Under the pieces are notes generated by a model. It ran no database searches, was not told the origin of the DNA, and was given only the letters and a program-made list of their open reading frames with translations. From positions 310,001 through 374,000 of the forward strand of contig JACKJT010000002.1 of assembly GCA_020637795.1 (NCBI GenBank): 64,000 nucleotides of DNA, written 5' to 3'. Every line of letters starts with the position of its first letter. The stretch's first letter is position 1. Source of the DNA: Hoeflea sp. GTDB taxonomy: Bacteria > Pseudomonadota > Alphaproteobacteria > Rhizobiales > Rhizobiaceae. Positions 28,180 through 36,335 of this stretch are shown in pieces. Made by a program: the position numbers and the translations under genes.

Positions 28180-29086
28180 CGCCGTAAAGCGCTTTTGCCA
28201 GCTGGGTAATCGCCTCGCCCGTGCGCGGGCCGAAACCGAGCATCAGCAGCCCATCCATCCTGATAATCCTGCCGTTCTTCACCGCGGGTGTGGTGGAAAG
28301 CGCCGGATGCGCCTCGATCAGGGCGTTCATCGCCGCATGATCGGCCGTTGCGCCGCGCCCGTTCATCATCAGGATGACGTCCGGGGCGGCATCGATCACC
28401 GCTTCATTGCTGATCTGCTTGTAGCCCTCGAAACCGGAGATGGCATTCTCCGCGCCCGCCAGTTCGATGATGTGGCTCGCCGCGGTGTTGGTACCCGACG
28501 TGTTGATCTTGCCATCGGTCAGTGCCAGCACGAACATGACCCTGAGCTTGCGGTCGACACTTGCAAGATGCTCACGGGTTTTTGCGATGTCGGCTGCGAC
28601 CTTGGCCTTGAGTGCCTCCCCCTTCTCCACCACGTCCAGTTCGCGGGCGACGATGGTGATGTTCTCGTCAATGCCTTCCAGCGTGAAATCGTCCGGCACA
28701 TCGACCCAGCGCACCCCGGTGCTCTTGAGAACCTCGACGGCTTCGCGCGGACCGTTGTTCTCGCGGGCGAGAACGAGGTCCGGCTTCACCGACAGCACGC
28801 CCTCGGGCGAGAGCGCCCGGATGTAGCCGACATCCGGCAGGGCGGTCGCTTCCGGCGGGAAGGTCGAGGTCGAATCGCGCCCCACCAGCCGGTCCTGTTC
28901 GCCCAGCGCATAAACGATCTCGGTGACTGCGCCACCGATGGCGAGAACCCGTTGCGCCCTGGCCTCTTTGGCAACGGCCGCATCGAAAGTCAGCGGCGTT
29001 GCAGCGATGACAGCACAGCCGAACCCGGCCAGGAGTGCGCTGCGGCGAGTGAAGACCCGAAACTTCACTGGATTCAGGCAGCTCAT
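28169..29086 (-). CDS. hmuT: Periplasmic heme-binding protein HmuT
   Basis: A 305-residue TroA-fold binding protein. The N-terminus has a twin-arginine-like FTRRSALLAG followed by a hydrophobic stretch and an AVA/KEARA-type cleavage region near residue 40. The Tyr in DVGYIRALSPEG (Tyr88 of the precursor) matches the axial heme ligand of ShuT/HmuT. The ATG overlaps the hmuS stop by four bases (ATGA). It hands heme from the outer-membrane receptor to HmuUV. Confidence 0.92.
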   Translation of the reverse strand: MSCLNPVKFRVFTRRSALLAGFGCAVIAATPLTFDAAVAKEARAQRVLAIGGAVTEIVYALGEQDRLVGRDSTSTFPPEATALPDVGYIRALSPEGVLSVKPDLVLARENNGPREAVEVLKSTGVRWVDVPDDFTLEGIDENITIVARELDVVEKGEALKAKVAADIAKTREHLASVDRKLRVMFVLALTDGKINTSGTNTAASHIIELAGAENAISGFEGYKQISNEAVIDAAPDVILMMNGRGATADHAAMNALIEAHPALSTTPAVKNGRIIRMDGLLMLGFGPRTGEAITQLAKALYGDEH

Positions 29087-30156
29087 TGCGCCACCTCCAG
29101 GTCTTCCAGTTCCCTTGCGCGCGGCAGTGCGCCGACTATGGCGTCCCAGGCCGACACGCGTTCGTTGACGTCACCGCCGCGGCGGTCTCCATTGATCAGG
29201 ATGACCTGCTCGTCACGGTCGTCGAAAACCTCGATCGAGTAGATGTCGCCGCTCCTGGTCGGCTTGCGCACGATCCAGATGGCCGCGAACTGCTCCTTGC
29301 GCAGATGCAGGTGAAAACCGCTGTCGAGAATGTTCAGCCACGGCCCGACCTGCTTGATGTTGCGCACCGGCCCGGAATGGATCTGCAGGATGCCGGGATT
29401 GCGGACAAAGGCCATGATCGGTACCTGTTCGTCGGAAAGCCGGTCGAACAGGATGTCGAGCGCATCGTCGGTCAGCCTTTCCGCATAGTCCTCGCCGATC
29501 AGGCGAATGGCATCGTGGCGTCCGATCTTGGTCTTGCGCAGCATCGCCTGGAACTGGTGCGTGTCTTCCATGCCTGCCCAGGTTTTCCGCAGCGTGGCGA
29601 TTGCCTCTGGCGCTGGGATTTCGGCGGGTTTTTCCGCTGCCGCCGCCTTGATCGCCGGTCCGGCGTCGTCCTTGCGCAGGCGTTCGCGGATCAGGTTCCA
29701 TTTTTCAATGTCGGTGGCCTCGCGTGCAAACACCTTGTGGACCGCGTCGCCGCGCGCATCGAAGAACTGGAAGCTGCGTTGCATCGATCCATTCTCGAGT
29801 GGCTTGGCGACGTGGTAGGCGTGCCGCCAGTGCTTGGGGAAAATACGCAGGTCGATGTCCTTGCCGAGCACCATGGATGCGTGCTTGCCGGCCGAGAACT
29901 TCTCGTAAATCCCGGTCTTCTCGTGGACGGCGTTGACGTTGCGCGACAGGGCCATCACTTCGCCGGCCGCATTCAGCATCGGGAAGAAAACATCGAGATC
30001 GGGTTCGATCCGCTCGACATGATCGCCGACGAAGGCGTCGAGAAACCGGGCTTCGGATACTCCGAGCTGGGTGGCGAGATCGCGCTCGCGCATCTTGGGA
30101 TTGGTGCGTCGCGCCTCTTTGATGGCGGCGGTGTCGGGTAGAGATATCGTATTCAT
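29083..30156 (-). CDS. hmuS: Hemin-degrading/transport factor HmuS
   Basis: A protein of about 357 residues of the ChuS/HmuS/PhuS family, made of two structurally repeated halves; the second begins near residue 190 after an Ala/Lys/Pro linker. These cytoplasmic proteins bind incoming heme and either degrade it or pass it to a heme oxygenase. The RNVNAVHEKTGIYEKF and HSGPVRNIKQVGPWLNILD blocks are conserved in both halves. The start is ATG 30156, or GTG 30168, which would overlap the hmuP stop by four bases. Confidence 0.92.
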   Translation of the reverse strand: MNTISLPDTAAIKEARRTNPKMRERDLATQLGVSEARFLDAFVGDHVERIEPDLDVFFPMLNAAGEVMALSRNVNAVHEKTGIYEKFSAGKHASMVLGKDIDLRIFPKHWRHAYHVAKPLENGSMQRSFQFFDARGDAVHKVFAREATDIEKWNLIRERLRKDDAGPAIKAAAAEKPAEIPAPEAIATLRKTWAGMEDTHQFQAMLRKTKIGRHDAIRLIGEDYAERLTDDALDILFDRLSDEQVPIMAFVRNPGILQIHSGPVRNIKQVGPWLNILDSGFHLHLRKEQFAAIWIVRKPTRSGDIYSIEVFDDRDEQVILINGDRRGGDVNERVSAWDAIVGALPRARELEDLEVAQ

Positions 30157-30164
30157 TTGCCAGC

Positions 30165-30365
30165 TCACTTGTTGAGTATCAATTTGCCTTGCTTGGTGAT
30201 TTTCAGGCGGTAGATGGCCCCGTCGTGCTCGATGCCGACCTCCTTCCGCTCTCCGAACAGAGCCCGGGATTCGATGACCCGTTCGGCCGGTTGGTCGGCT
30301 TGCAAAGGCTCGAACCGGCGATCCGGGAAGCTGTTTCCGGGGGTGTTTTTGTCCATGGTCAACAT
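30165..30365 (-). CDS. hmuP: Hemin uptake protein HemP/HmuP
   Basis: A 66-residue protein whose second half has the HemP signature (SRALFGERKEV, then IEHDGAIYRLKITKQGKLILNK in two blocks). In Bradyrhizobium and Burkholderia relatives HmuP/HemP is a regulator needed to express the heme receptor gene. It is the first gene of the hmuPSTUV operon, coupled to hmuS. The start may be ATG 30365 or ATG 30356. Its place facing the receptor gene fits a role in activating that gene. Confidence 0.9.
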   Translation of the reverse strand: MLTMDKNTPGNSFPDRRFEPLQADQPAERVIESRALFGERKEVGIEHDGAIYRLKITKQGKLILNK

Positions 30366-30426
30366 CCGTGTGTTGGCCTGGCTGGCTGCAAGCTGGCTTG
30401 GCGAAATTAATTGCGCGTTTTTATCT

Positions 30427-30441
30427 TGACTAACGCACTCA
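30427..30441. promoter_or_regulatory. Candidate iron-responsive operator (IRO box), TGA-N9-TCA
   Basis: TGA at 30427-30429 and TCA at 30439-30441, separated by exactly nine bases, match the IRO box bound by RirA in Rhizobium and relatives. The site lies 62 bp upstream of hmuP and 140 bp upstream of the receptor gene, inside the only space that can hold both promoters. The motif is short, so a chance match is possible; location supports it. Confidence 0.55.
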
Positions 30442-30493
30442 TGTTTTAGTAATCGGTGTCTCGCATAAGCTGATCGGAATTGTCAAGTTTGAT

Positions 30494-30505
30494 ATTGACG
30501 TCAAT
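30494..30505. promoter_or_regulatory. 12-bp palindrome upstream of the heme receptor gene
   Basis: ATTGACGTCAAT is a perfect palindrome 75 bp before the receptor start. It contains a TTGAC that could be part of a -35 element. It may be a regulator site (for example for HmuP or an iron regulator); the protein is unknown. Confidence 0.4.
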
Positions 30506-30580
30506 TTGAAAAATCCGCCAGCAAGCGAGCAAGCGTACCGCCAGCCAGCTATTCAAAAACTTGGATCAGGTAAGGGCGCT

Positions 30581-32707
30581 ATGACTGCTATCAGAACAAA
30601 CCTAACTCGCACCGCAGTGACATTGGCACTGTGCACGACAACCGCACTCACGGCAGTGCCGTTTGCCAATGCACAGGAGGAAGCCAAACCGCAAAACGGC
30701 TTCACGCTTTTACAGCGGCTTGTCCTTGGCGCCGGGCGCGCCAAGGTCGCCACCGAAACGCCTCAGGCGGTCACCGCCCTCGAACAGGCAGATATCGATG
30801 AAAAACAGGCCTCGACGGTCACCGACCTCATCAAGGACATCCCCAATGTCAGCGTGATTGGCGGTGCCAACCGGGCGCTGGGCCAGTCCTTCAACATCCG
30901 CGGCATTGGCAAGGGCGAATCCGCCTCCGACGAAGGACGCATTCTTGTCAATGTCGACGGCGTGCCGCAATTCTTCGAACAGTACCGCATGGGCGGGTTC
31001 TTCAATGATCCGGAACTGTTCAAGCGGGTCGAAGTGCTTCGCGGACCGGCCTCCTCCACCCTCTATGGCTCCGGTGCGCTGGGCGGCGTCGTCAACCTCA
31101 CAACCAAGGGTGCTTCCGACTTTCTCGCTGAGGGCCAGACCGGCGCGCTCAAGCTCAAGGGCTCCTACGATTCCAACCCGAACGGCTACCTGACAAGCGC
31201 CATTCTGGCACTTCGCCTCAGTGACTATGCCGAGGTCCTGCTGACCGGCAACTACCGCAAGGCCGACCAGTTCAAGGATGGCGACGGCGTCGCGGTCCAG
31301 GGCTCCGAGTTCACCACGCCGAATGGCCTGGCCAAGGGAACTTTCTATCTCGACGAGTCGAAGGAACGCAAAGTTCAGGTCAGCTACAGCCAGTTTACCA
31401 GCGACCAGGACAACCAGGCCTATTCGCAGCTGCAGCCGACGGGCGCTTTCGGAACGGTCGACCGCGTGGTCAACAACAGGCAGGCGCAGATTTCCTATGA
31501 GGACGCGGCGACCGACAATCCATGGCTCGATCTCAAGCTGTCGTTGTCCTACAACAACATCACCAACAAGCAGACCAACGCCTCGCTCGGCGCGGCCAGC
31601 TCGATCGGACAGGATTCGACCTATGGCTACGAGAGCTACCAGTTCCTCGGGCAGAACACATTCGAGTGGACCGGCGACAGCTATGAGAACTATCTGACCG
31701 TCGGCGGCCAGATCATCCGCCAGAACCGGACCACCGGAACTGCAAGCCCGCTCGGCCACCATCCGGAGGGAACCGATTTCCAGACCGGGATCTTCGTCCA
31801 GAACGAGTTCATCTGGAACGAGCGGCTAACGCTGATTCCGGGCGTCCGGTTCGACTATCAGAGGCTCAGCGGCGGCGATACCGTTGGCGCCCTCGCCGAC
31901 GCTGCCGTTCCCGAAGACAAGACCGACACGGCCTTCTCTCCGAAGATCGCGGCTCTCTACAAGTTCACCGACGATTTCTCGGTCTTCGGCTCCTACGCCC
32001 ACACCGAGCGGTTTCCGTCGATCGACGAAATCTACTCCAACGACTACGGCGTGGGCGTCAGGCCCAACTACAGCCTTGGCCTCAGGAAGGAAAAATCCAA
32101 CAATTACGAGTTGGGCTTCGTCGTCACGACCAATGACGTGTTCCAGGCTGGCGACAGCTTCGATTTCAAGACCACCGGCTTCTACAACAAGATCGATGAT
32201 CTCATCGTCCGCCAGCGCAACATGTATCCGCAATACGTCAATGTCGGGCGTGCGAAGATCTACGGCGTCGAGTTTGAGGCCGGTTACGAGAGCGACAACT
32301 TCTTCGCCGACGCAGCACTTGGCCTGACGGTCGGAACAGACCTCACCAACAACACCGCGCTCACCGAGGTTGCACCAGCCGAAATCAACATCGGCGCCGG
32401 CTACCGCCTGCCCGATCGCGGTGTGAGCTTCGGTTGGGAAGGCCGCTTCGTGTTCGCGGAAACACGTGTTCCCGTCCCCACTGCCGCGATGACGGATTTC
32501 GCCGCCGAGGCTCTCAGGCGCGCATCCTTCAACACCCATGATGTCTACATCAACTGGCGCCCGGATCAGGAGAGCCAGTTCAACGGATGGGAAGCATCCT
32601 TCCGGGTCGAGAATGTCTTCGACACCAAGTACCGCGACTTCCTGTCCAACGACAATGGCAAGGGCCGGACCTTCAAGGTCAGCCTCGCCAAGCAGTTCGG
32701 CTGGTAA
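30581..32707 (+). CDS. TonB-dependent heme/hemoglobin receptor (HmuR-like)
   Basis: A 708-residue outer-membrane receptor. A signal peptide ends near residue 31 (ANA/QEE). The plug domain covers about 45-165 with the VEVLRGPASSTLYGSGALGG region, and the 22-strand barrel follows, ending in Trp (KQFGW) as porin-type proteins do. The segment FPSIDEIY...RPNYSLGLRKEKSNNYELGF corresponds to the FRAP/NPNL-type region of heme receptors. I chose ATG 30581 because it starts the signal peptide; upstream codons are not signal-like. It heads an operon with exbB, exbD, tonB and a heme-oxygenase-like gene and faces hmuPSTUV. Confidence 0.9.
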   Translation: MTAIRTNLTRTAVTLALCTTTALTAVPFANAQEEAKPQNGFTLLQRLVLGAGRAKVATETPQAVTALEQADIDEKQASTVTDLIKDIPNVSVIGGANRALGQSFNIRGIGKGESASDEGRILVNVDGVPQFFEQYRMGGFFNDPELFKRVEVLRGPASSTLYGSGALGGVVNLTTKGASDFLAEGQTGALKLKGSYDSNPNGYLTSAILALRLSDYAEVLLTGNYRKADQFKDGDGVAVQGSEFTTPNGLAKGTFYLDESKERKVQVSYSQFTSDQDNQAYSQLQPTGAFGTVDRVVNNRQAQISYEDAATDNPWLDLKLSLSYNNITNKQTNASLGAASSIGQDSTYGYESYQFLGQNTFEWTGDSYENYLTVGGQIIRQNRTTGTASPLGHHPEGTDFQTGIFVQNEFIWNERLTLIPGVRFDYQRLSGGDTVGALADAAVPEDKTDTAFSPKIAALYKFTDDFSVFGSYAHTERFPSIDEIYSNDYGVGVRPNYSLGLRKEKSNNYELGFVVTTNDVFQAGDSFDFKTTGFYNKIDDLIVRQRNMYPQYVNVGRAKIYGVEFEAGYESDNFFADAALGLTVGTDLTNNTALTEVAPAEINIGAGYRLPDRGVSFGWEGRFVFAETRVPVPTAAMTDFAAEALRRASFNTHDVYINWRPDQESQFNGWEASFRVENVFDTKYRDFLSNDNGKGRTFKVSLAKQFGW

Positions 32708-32724
32708 GACCAGGGAGACTGACA

Positions 32725-33159
32725 ATGGCAATCGCAAGTCCCAAACCGGCAATCCTGACGCTCGTCCTTGGGCTTGCGGTTGCCGCGACTTCCGCACACG
32801 CAGAAGAGCCGGGAAAGTTGTCGGTGGACCTCAATGCCCTGGAACAGGTCGGCCAAAGCTGTCGGCTGGTGTTCGTCGCAAGCAACAGCACCGGCGCCGC
32901 CCTCGATGAGCTGTCGCTGGAGACGGTCCTGTTCAATACCGCCGGCACGGTCGATCGTTTCGCGCTGTTCGACTTCCAGTCCCTGCCCATGGGCAAGACG
33001 CGGGTCCGGCAGTTCGACCTGCCGGATATCCGCTGCAGCGATATCGGCCGGGTCCTGATCAACGGGGCCGCCTCCTGCAAGGGCCAGGCGCTGAAGGGAA
33101 CCGAATGCATGGATCAGCTTGAACTCAAGAGTTCCTCCGGGACGGAGATTGTCGGATGA
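32725..33159 (+). CDS. Small secreted protein of the heme-TonB operon, unknown function
   Basis: A 144-residue protein with a signal peptide (about residues 1-27, AHA/EEPGK) and a beta-rich mature part containing four cysteines (CRLVF, IRCSD, ASCKG, TECMD), perhaps two disulfides. It lies 17 bp after the receptor gene and overlaps exbB by four bases, so it belongs firmly to the heme operon. Similar small proteins accompany exbBD-tonB in other rhizobia, often under Tat-pathway-signal names, but no role is known to me. It could be a periplasmic partner of TonB or the receptor. Confidence 0.8.
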   Translation: MAIASPKPAILTLVLGLAVAATSAHAEEPGKLSVDLNALEQVGQSCRLVFVASNSTGAALDELSLETVLFNTAGTVDRFALFDFQSLPMGKTRVRQFDLPDIRCSDIGRVLINGAASCKGQALKGTECMDQLELKSSSGTEIVG

Positions 33160-33797
33160 GCCTTCTCGAAAACCCCCTCGTCCGCATCGTTCAACTCATC
33201 GAGGCCGGTGGTCCGGTCGTGGTGTTGTTGCTGCTGCTCTCGGTGATCGCCGTTGCCATCGCGCTGTTCAAGTTCTGGCAGTTTGGATCACTCAGGCTGG
33301 GCACCCGCAAGGGCGTGCACAGCATCGAGATGCTCGCGGTCCGCCTCAAGCGCCAGTCCGCCGACAACAGCCTTTCCCGCGCCGATATCGAGGATGTGCT
33401 GGCGGTCAACGCCAACGCCCAGATCAAAGCCCTGCAGCGCGGCTTCCGGGCTCTCGACACCATTGCGCAGATCGCCCCGTTGATCGGCCTGTTCGGCACG
33501 GTGCTCGGAATGATCACTGCCTTCCAGGCGCTGCAGCAATCTGGCAACAGTGTCGATCCCTCGATCCTGGCGGGCGGCATCTGGGTGGCGCTGCTGACCA
33601 CGGCGGTCGGACTTGCCGTCGCCATGCCGACCAGCATTGCGCTGACCTACTTCGAAAGCCGGGTCGAGCGCCATCAATTGGCCATCGAGATGGCGGTGAC
33701 CCGCAATCTCAACCCGGTGGCGCACCAGTCGTTCGACGATCCGCGTGCATCGACATCATTGGCAGGCGGATGGCCTGTTCCCGCCGATGCGGCTTGA
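33156..33797 (+). CDS. exbB: ExbB/TolQ-family proton channel protein
   Basis: A 213-residue MotA/TolQ/ExbB protein. The first helix is at about residues 14-36. Two later helices flank LDTIAQIAPLIGLFGTVLGMITAFQAL, the family signature, and GGIWVALLTTAVGLAVAMPTSIAL, which lines the channel. It forms the pentameric ring around ExbD that drives TonB with the proton-motive force. The ATG overlaps the preceding stop by four bases. Being within the receptor operon, it is probably dedicated to heme uptake. Confidence 0.92.
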   Translation: MSLLENPLVRIVQLIEAGGPVVVLLLLLSVIAVAIALFKFWQFGSLRLGTRKGVHSIEMLAVRLKRQSADNSLSRADIEDVLAVNANAQIKALQRGFRALDTIAQIAPLIGLFGTVLGMITAFQALQQSGNSVDPSILAGGIWVALLTTAVGLAVAMPTSIALTYFESRVERHQLAIEMAVTRNLNPVAHQSFDDPRASTSLAGGWPVPADAA

Positions 33798-34173
33798 GGC
33801 TTCCGGATACAGGAGACGGCAGATTTCGATGACCTCGCTCATCGACATCATCTTCCTGTTGCTGCTGTTCTTCATGCTCAGCTCGACCTTCTCGCGGTTT
33901 GCCGATGTCGAGCTCGGTGCATCCGGCGGCGGCGATCCGGCGCGGCAGGCAAGCATTCCTGCCTTTCTCAAGCTCACGGCTGACCGCATGCTGCTGAACG
34001 GCTTTGAACTGACCAGCCAGACACTTCCGGGCGAGGTCGAGCGGCTGAAGACCGAGGCCAATGTCGACGCCATCATCCTGTCGGTCGACGAGACCGCGAG
34101 CTCGCAGCAACTGGTCGACACCCTGCTGGTGCTGAGGCGCTCCGCCGGCATCAGCCTACAGATCGTGCGGTAG
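33787..34173 (+). CDS. exbD: ExbD-family protein with the conserved membrane Asp
   Basis: A 128-residue ExbD/TolR protein with a short cytoplasmic N-terminus, one membrane helix (about 16-36) and a periplasmic domain. The helix starts TSLIDIIFLLLLFFML; D20 is the conserved proton-carrying aspartate. ATG 33787 overlaps the end of exbB by 11 bases; longer upstream frame belongs to exbB in another phase. A second, different exbD follows after eight bases. Confidence 0.9.
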   Translation: MRLEASGYRRRQISMTSLIDIIFLLLLFFMLSSTFSRFADVELGASGGGDPARQASIPAFLKLTADRMLLNGFELTSQTLPGEVERLKTEANVDAIILSVDETASSQQLVDTLLVLRRSAGISLQIVR

Positions 34174-34181
34174 GTCTTTCG

Positions 34182-34586
34182 ATGCGGCTGATTCAAAAAC
34201 CTTCTCGCCGGGTAAAGCCCGAACCGACGATCGCGCTGATCAACATCGTCTTCCTGATGCTAATCTTCTTCGTCGTCGCCGCCCAGATCGCCCCGCCACT
34301 CGAGGGAGAGGTCAGGCTTGTCTCGACCGCCGAGCTGGAGAACCGGGAGCCGCCGGACGCGCTGGTGATCATGCCCGACGGCCTGATGAAGTACCGCGGC
34401 GCTCTGGTAACGCCGGCGCACTATGTCACCATCAAGCAGGAGGCGAACCCGGACGATCTCAAGGCGATACGGCTGGTCCCCGACCGCGAGCTTCCCGCCG
34501 CCAAGCTCATCGACATCGGCAGGCAATTGCGCGGCCTCGGCGCCGGAAAGATCATGCTGGTGACCGAACAGGGCGTTAACCGATGA
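34182..34586 (+). CDS. Second ExbD-family protein, membrane Asp replaced by Asn
   Basis: A 134-residue ExbD-like protein with a Lys/Arg-rich N-terminus, one helix (about 17-38) and a periplasmic domain of ExbD length. At the position of the proton-translocating aspartate it has asparagine (N21 in IALINIVFLMLIFF), while the upstream ExbD keeps Asp. Since ExbD works as a dimer in the ExbB ring, a mixed dimer with one inactive subunit is likely. It overlaps tonB by four bases. Confidence 0.88.
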   Translation: MRLIQKPSRRVKPEPTIALINIVFLMLIFFVVAAQIAPPLEGEVRLVSTAELENREPPDALVIMPDGLMKYRGALVTPAHYVTIKQEANPDDLKAIRLVPDRELPAAKLIDIGRQLRGLGAGKIMLVTEQGVNR

Positions 34587-35578
34587 TCTCCCGCACCTCC
34601 AGATTGCGTCTGACGGCGCTTGCCGCGGTGCTGGCCTCATCCCTGCTGCACGTCGCGGCGATGGCTATCTCGCCCGAATTCGGCCAGCAGATCCTGGTCG
34701 AGGGAGGCGACGGCGCGACCGAGGCGGTGCTGGGCAGCGATTTTGCCGATATGGTCAAGGCAGGCGACCGGCTCGAGCCGGTGGAAATCGAGGAAGCCCC
34801 GGTGGCAACCACCTCTCCCGAAACGGCGCAAAGGCCAGACACGCCGGTCATTCAACCGGTCGCTGCGCCGCTGCAAGCCACGTTAGTGCCGATACCGCCG
34901 GTGAAGCGTGCCCCGTCTCCATCCGTGCACAAGCTGGAACCCGCTCAGAATGAAGCGCTGGTTACTCCCTCATCAACCACCAGCGTGGAGGCAGCCGTTC
35001 CGCAAGCGCCCGCGATTGAGCCGCAGCCACAACGGTCTCAACCGGCGGAGCTGACAAAGACCGAACCGCTCAAGCCTGTGCCAACCGTCTCGCCGGTCGA
35101 AGAACCCACGCCCATCGCGGCGCCATTGCCAAAGCCGAAGCCCAGGCCGGAGCCGCAAGAACAGGAAAAGCCGCGCGCTAAAACAAGTGCCGGAAGCGAG
35201 ACCTCGAAATCGAAGGTCAACAACAAGGCCGGCTCCAGCGACGGATCCGCCACCGCAAAGGCTGAAACCAGCGGCAAGCGCAAATCGAAACCGACTTCCG
35301 CAAATTCGGGCAACGCCGCGGCGGCCAACTACCCCGGCAAGGTCTATGCGAAGATTGCCAGGACCCGGCAGAGGAATGCCGGCGGCAAGGGAGTGGCCCA
35401 TGTCAGTTTCCACGTCACCGCCAGCGGCCAGGCTGTCAGCGTGACCCTATCGAAAAGCTCCGGCAACGCCCGGGTCGACAAGGCCGCTCTCGCCCATGTC
35501 ATGCGCGCGGCGCCGTTCCCGAAACCGCCCGCGGGCGCCCGCACCCGCTTCGTCATTCCGATCGAGTTCCGGAGATAG
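34583..35578 (+). CDS. tonB: TonB-family energy transducer
   Basis: A 331-residue TonB protein. One N-terminal membrane anchor (about residues 8-30) is followed by a long Pro/Glu/Lys/Ala-rich spacer (roughly 60-245) that spans the periplasm. The C-terminal domain (about 250-331) has YPGKVYAKIARTRQRN and a VSFHVTASGQ strand, ending in RFVIPIEFRR. It energises the receptor encoded in the same operon. It starts inside the last codons of the second exbD gene. After its stop, 237 bp precede the heme-oxygenase-like gene. Confidence 0.92.
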   Translation: MISRTSRLRLTALAAVLASSLLHVAAMAISPEFGQQILVEGGDGATEAVLGSDFADMVKAGDRLEPVEIEEAPVATTSPETAQRPDTPVIQPVAAPLQATLVPIPPVKRAPSPSVHKLEPAQNEALVTPSSTTSVEAAVPQAPAIEPQPQRSQPAELTKTEPLKPVPTVSPVEEPTPIAAPLPKPKPRPEPQEQEKPRAKTSAGSETSKSKVNNKAGSSDGSATAKAETSGKRKSKPTSANSGNAAAANYPGKVYAKIARTRQRNAGGKGVAHVSFHVTASGQAVSVTLSKSSGNARVDKAALAHVMRAAPFPKPPAGARTRFVIPIEFRR

Positions 35579-35746
35579 CCGGATGCACCGCTTCCAGACC
35601 CTTTGCCGGCTGCAAATGCACAAATTCGCCAGCGAACAGATGATTGCCGGCGCGGCATTCATTGATCCCCTTTATCTCGCGGATTCCGTTCCGGAACCGT
35701 CAGAAGGGTCAGACGAAGCCAATGCGAAGCCTCGATTAGCCAATTT

Positions 35747-35772
35747 TTCCGGGAGCAAGGCTTGCCCCGGAA
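35747..35772. repeat. Hairpin between tonB and the heme-oxygenase-like gene
   Basis: Arms TTCCGGG (35747-35753) and CCCGGAA (35766-35772) enclose a second small stem GCAA/TTGC. No T-run follows on either strand, so it is not a classical terminator; it may stabilise or process the operon mRNA. The rest of the 237-bp gap shows no gene I trust. Confidence 0.45.
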
Positions 35773-35815
35773 ATCAAGTCGCCCCAGTTCGACAACACAC
35801 CAAGGAGAAGACCGC

Positions 35816-36130
35816 ATGTATATCGCAATGAACCGTTTCATCATCAATGAAGGCCACGAGGAAGCCTTCGAGAATGTCTGGCGAAACCGCGACTCCAGCC
35901 TGAAGGAGGTTCCTGGCTTCAAGACATTTCACCTGCTGAAGGGCCCGAAGAACGAGGCAACCGGACAGACGCTCTATGCGTCGCACACTGTCTGGGAATC
36001 GCATGAAAACTTCGTCGACTGGACCCGTTCGGAGAACTTCCGCAACGCCCACAAGAATGCAGGCAACAACAAGGCGATGTATGCCGGCCACCCGAATTTC
36101 GAAGGCTTCGAGGCCGTTCTCGACGCTTGA
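35816..36130 (+). CDS. IsdG/HmuQ-type heme-degrading monooxygenase
   Basis: A 104-residue ABM-fold protein. The family's catalytic triad is visible: Asn6 (MYIAMNRF), Trp69 (VDWTRS) and His79 (RNAHKN), spaced as in IsdG (Asn-Trp-His). Its wording resembles HmuQ/HmuD of Bradyrhizobium, which open the heme ring to release iron. AAGGAGAAG stands before the ATG at 35816. It lies behind tonB in the heme-receptor operon, which supports a heme substrate over the generic antibiotic-monooxygenase name. Cytoplasmic; it would act on heme delivered by HmuUV and HmuS. Confidence 0.85.
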   Translation: MYIAMNRFIINEGHEEAFENVWRNRDSSLKEVPGFKTFHLLKGPKNEATGQTLYASHTVWESHENFVDWTRSENFRNAHKNAGNNKAMYAGHPNFEGFEAVLDA

Positions 36131-36155
36131 ACCGACATTGCCGGACAAGAGCGAT

Positions 36156-36177
36156 GGCCGGGTGCAACTGCCCGGCC
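36156..36177 (+). terminator. Hairpin after the heme operon, possible terminator
   Basis: GGCCGGG (36156-36162) and CCCGGCC (36171-36177) form a strong 7-bp GC stem with an eight-base loop, 25 bp after the stop of the heme-oxygenase-like gene. It lacks a T-run, so termination here is an inference from position. Confidence 0.4.
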
Positions 36178-36335
36178 AACCGCCCGCTCCGGAATTCAGT
36201 GGCTGCTAGACCCGCTTGTCGGGATGAAAGCAGGCGCCAAGAACCCCTCATTATCGAATTAATAAATATACGCTAAATTAGGTTTCGTACGGCAAGGTCA
36301 CGGTTTAGCTGTAGGCGGCTAATGAGGATCTGTGC

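Noticed and set aside
35583..35831. An 82-codon frame between tonB and the heme-oxygenase-like gene
   Set aside because: No ribosome site of quality, no recognisable domain, and it runs into the next gene's start and across a hairpin. I see too little to call it a gene.
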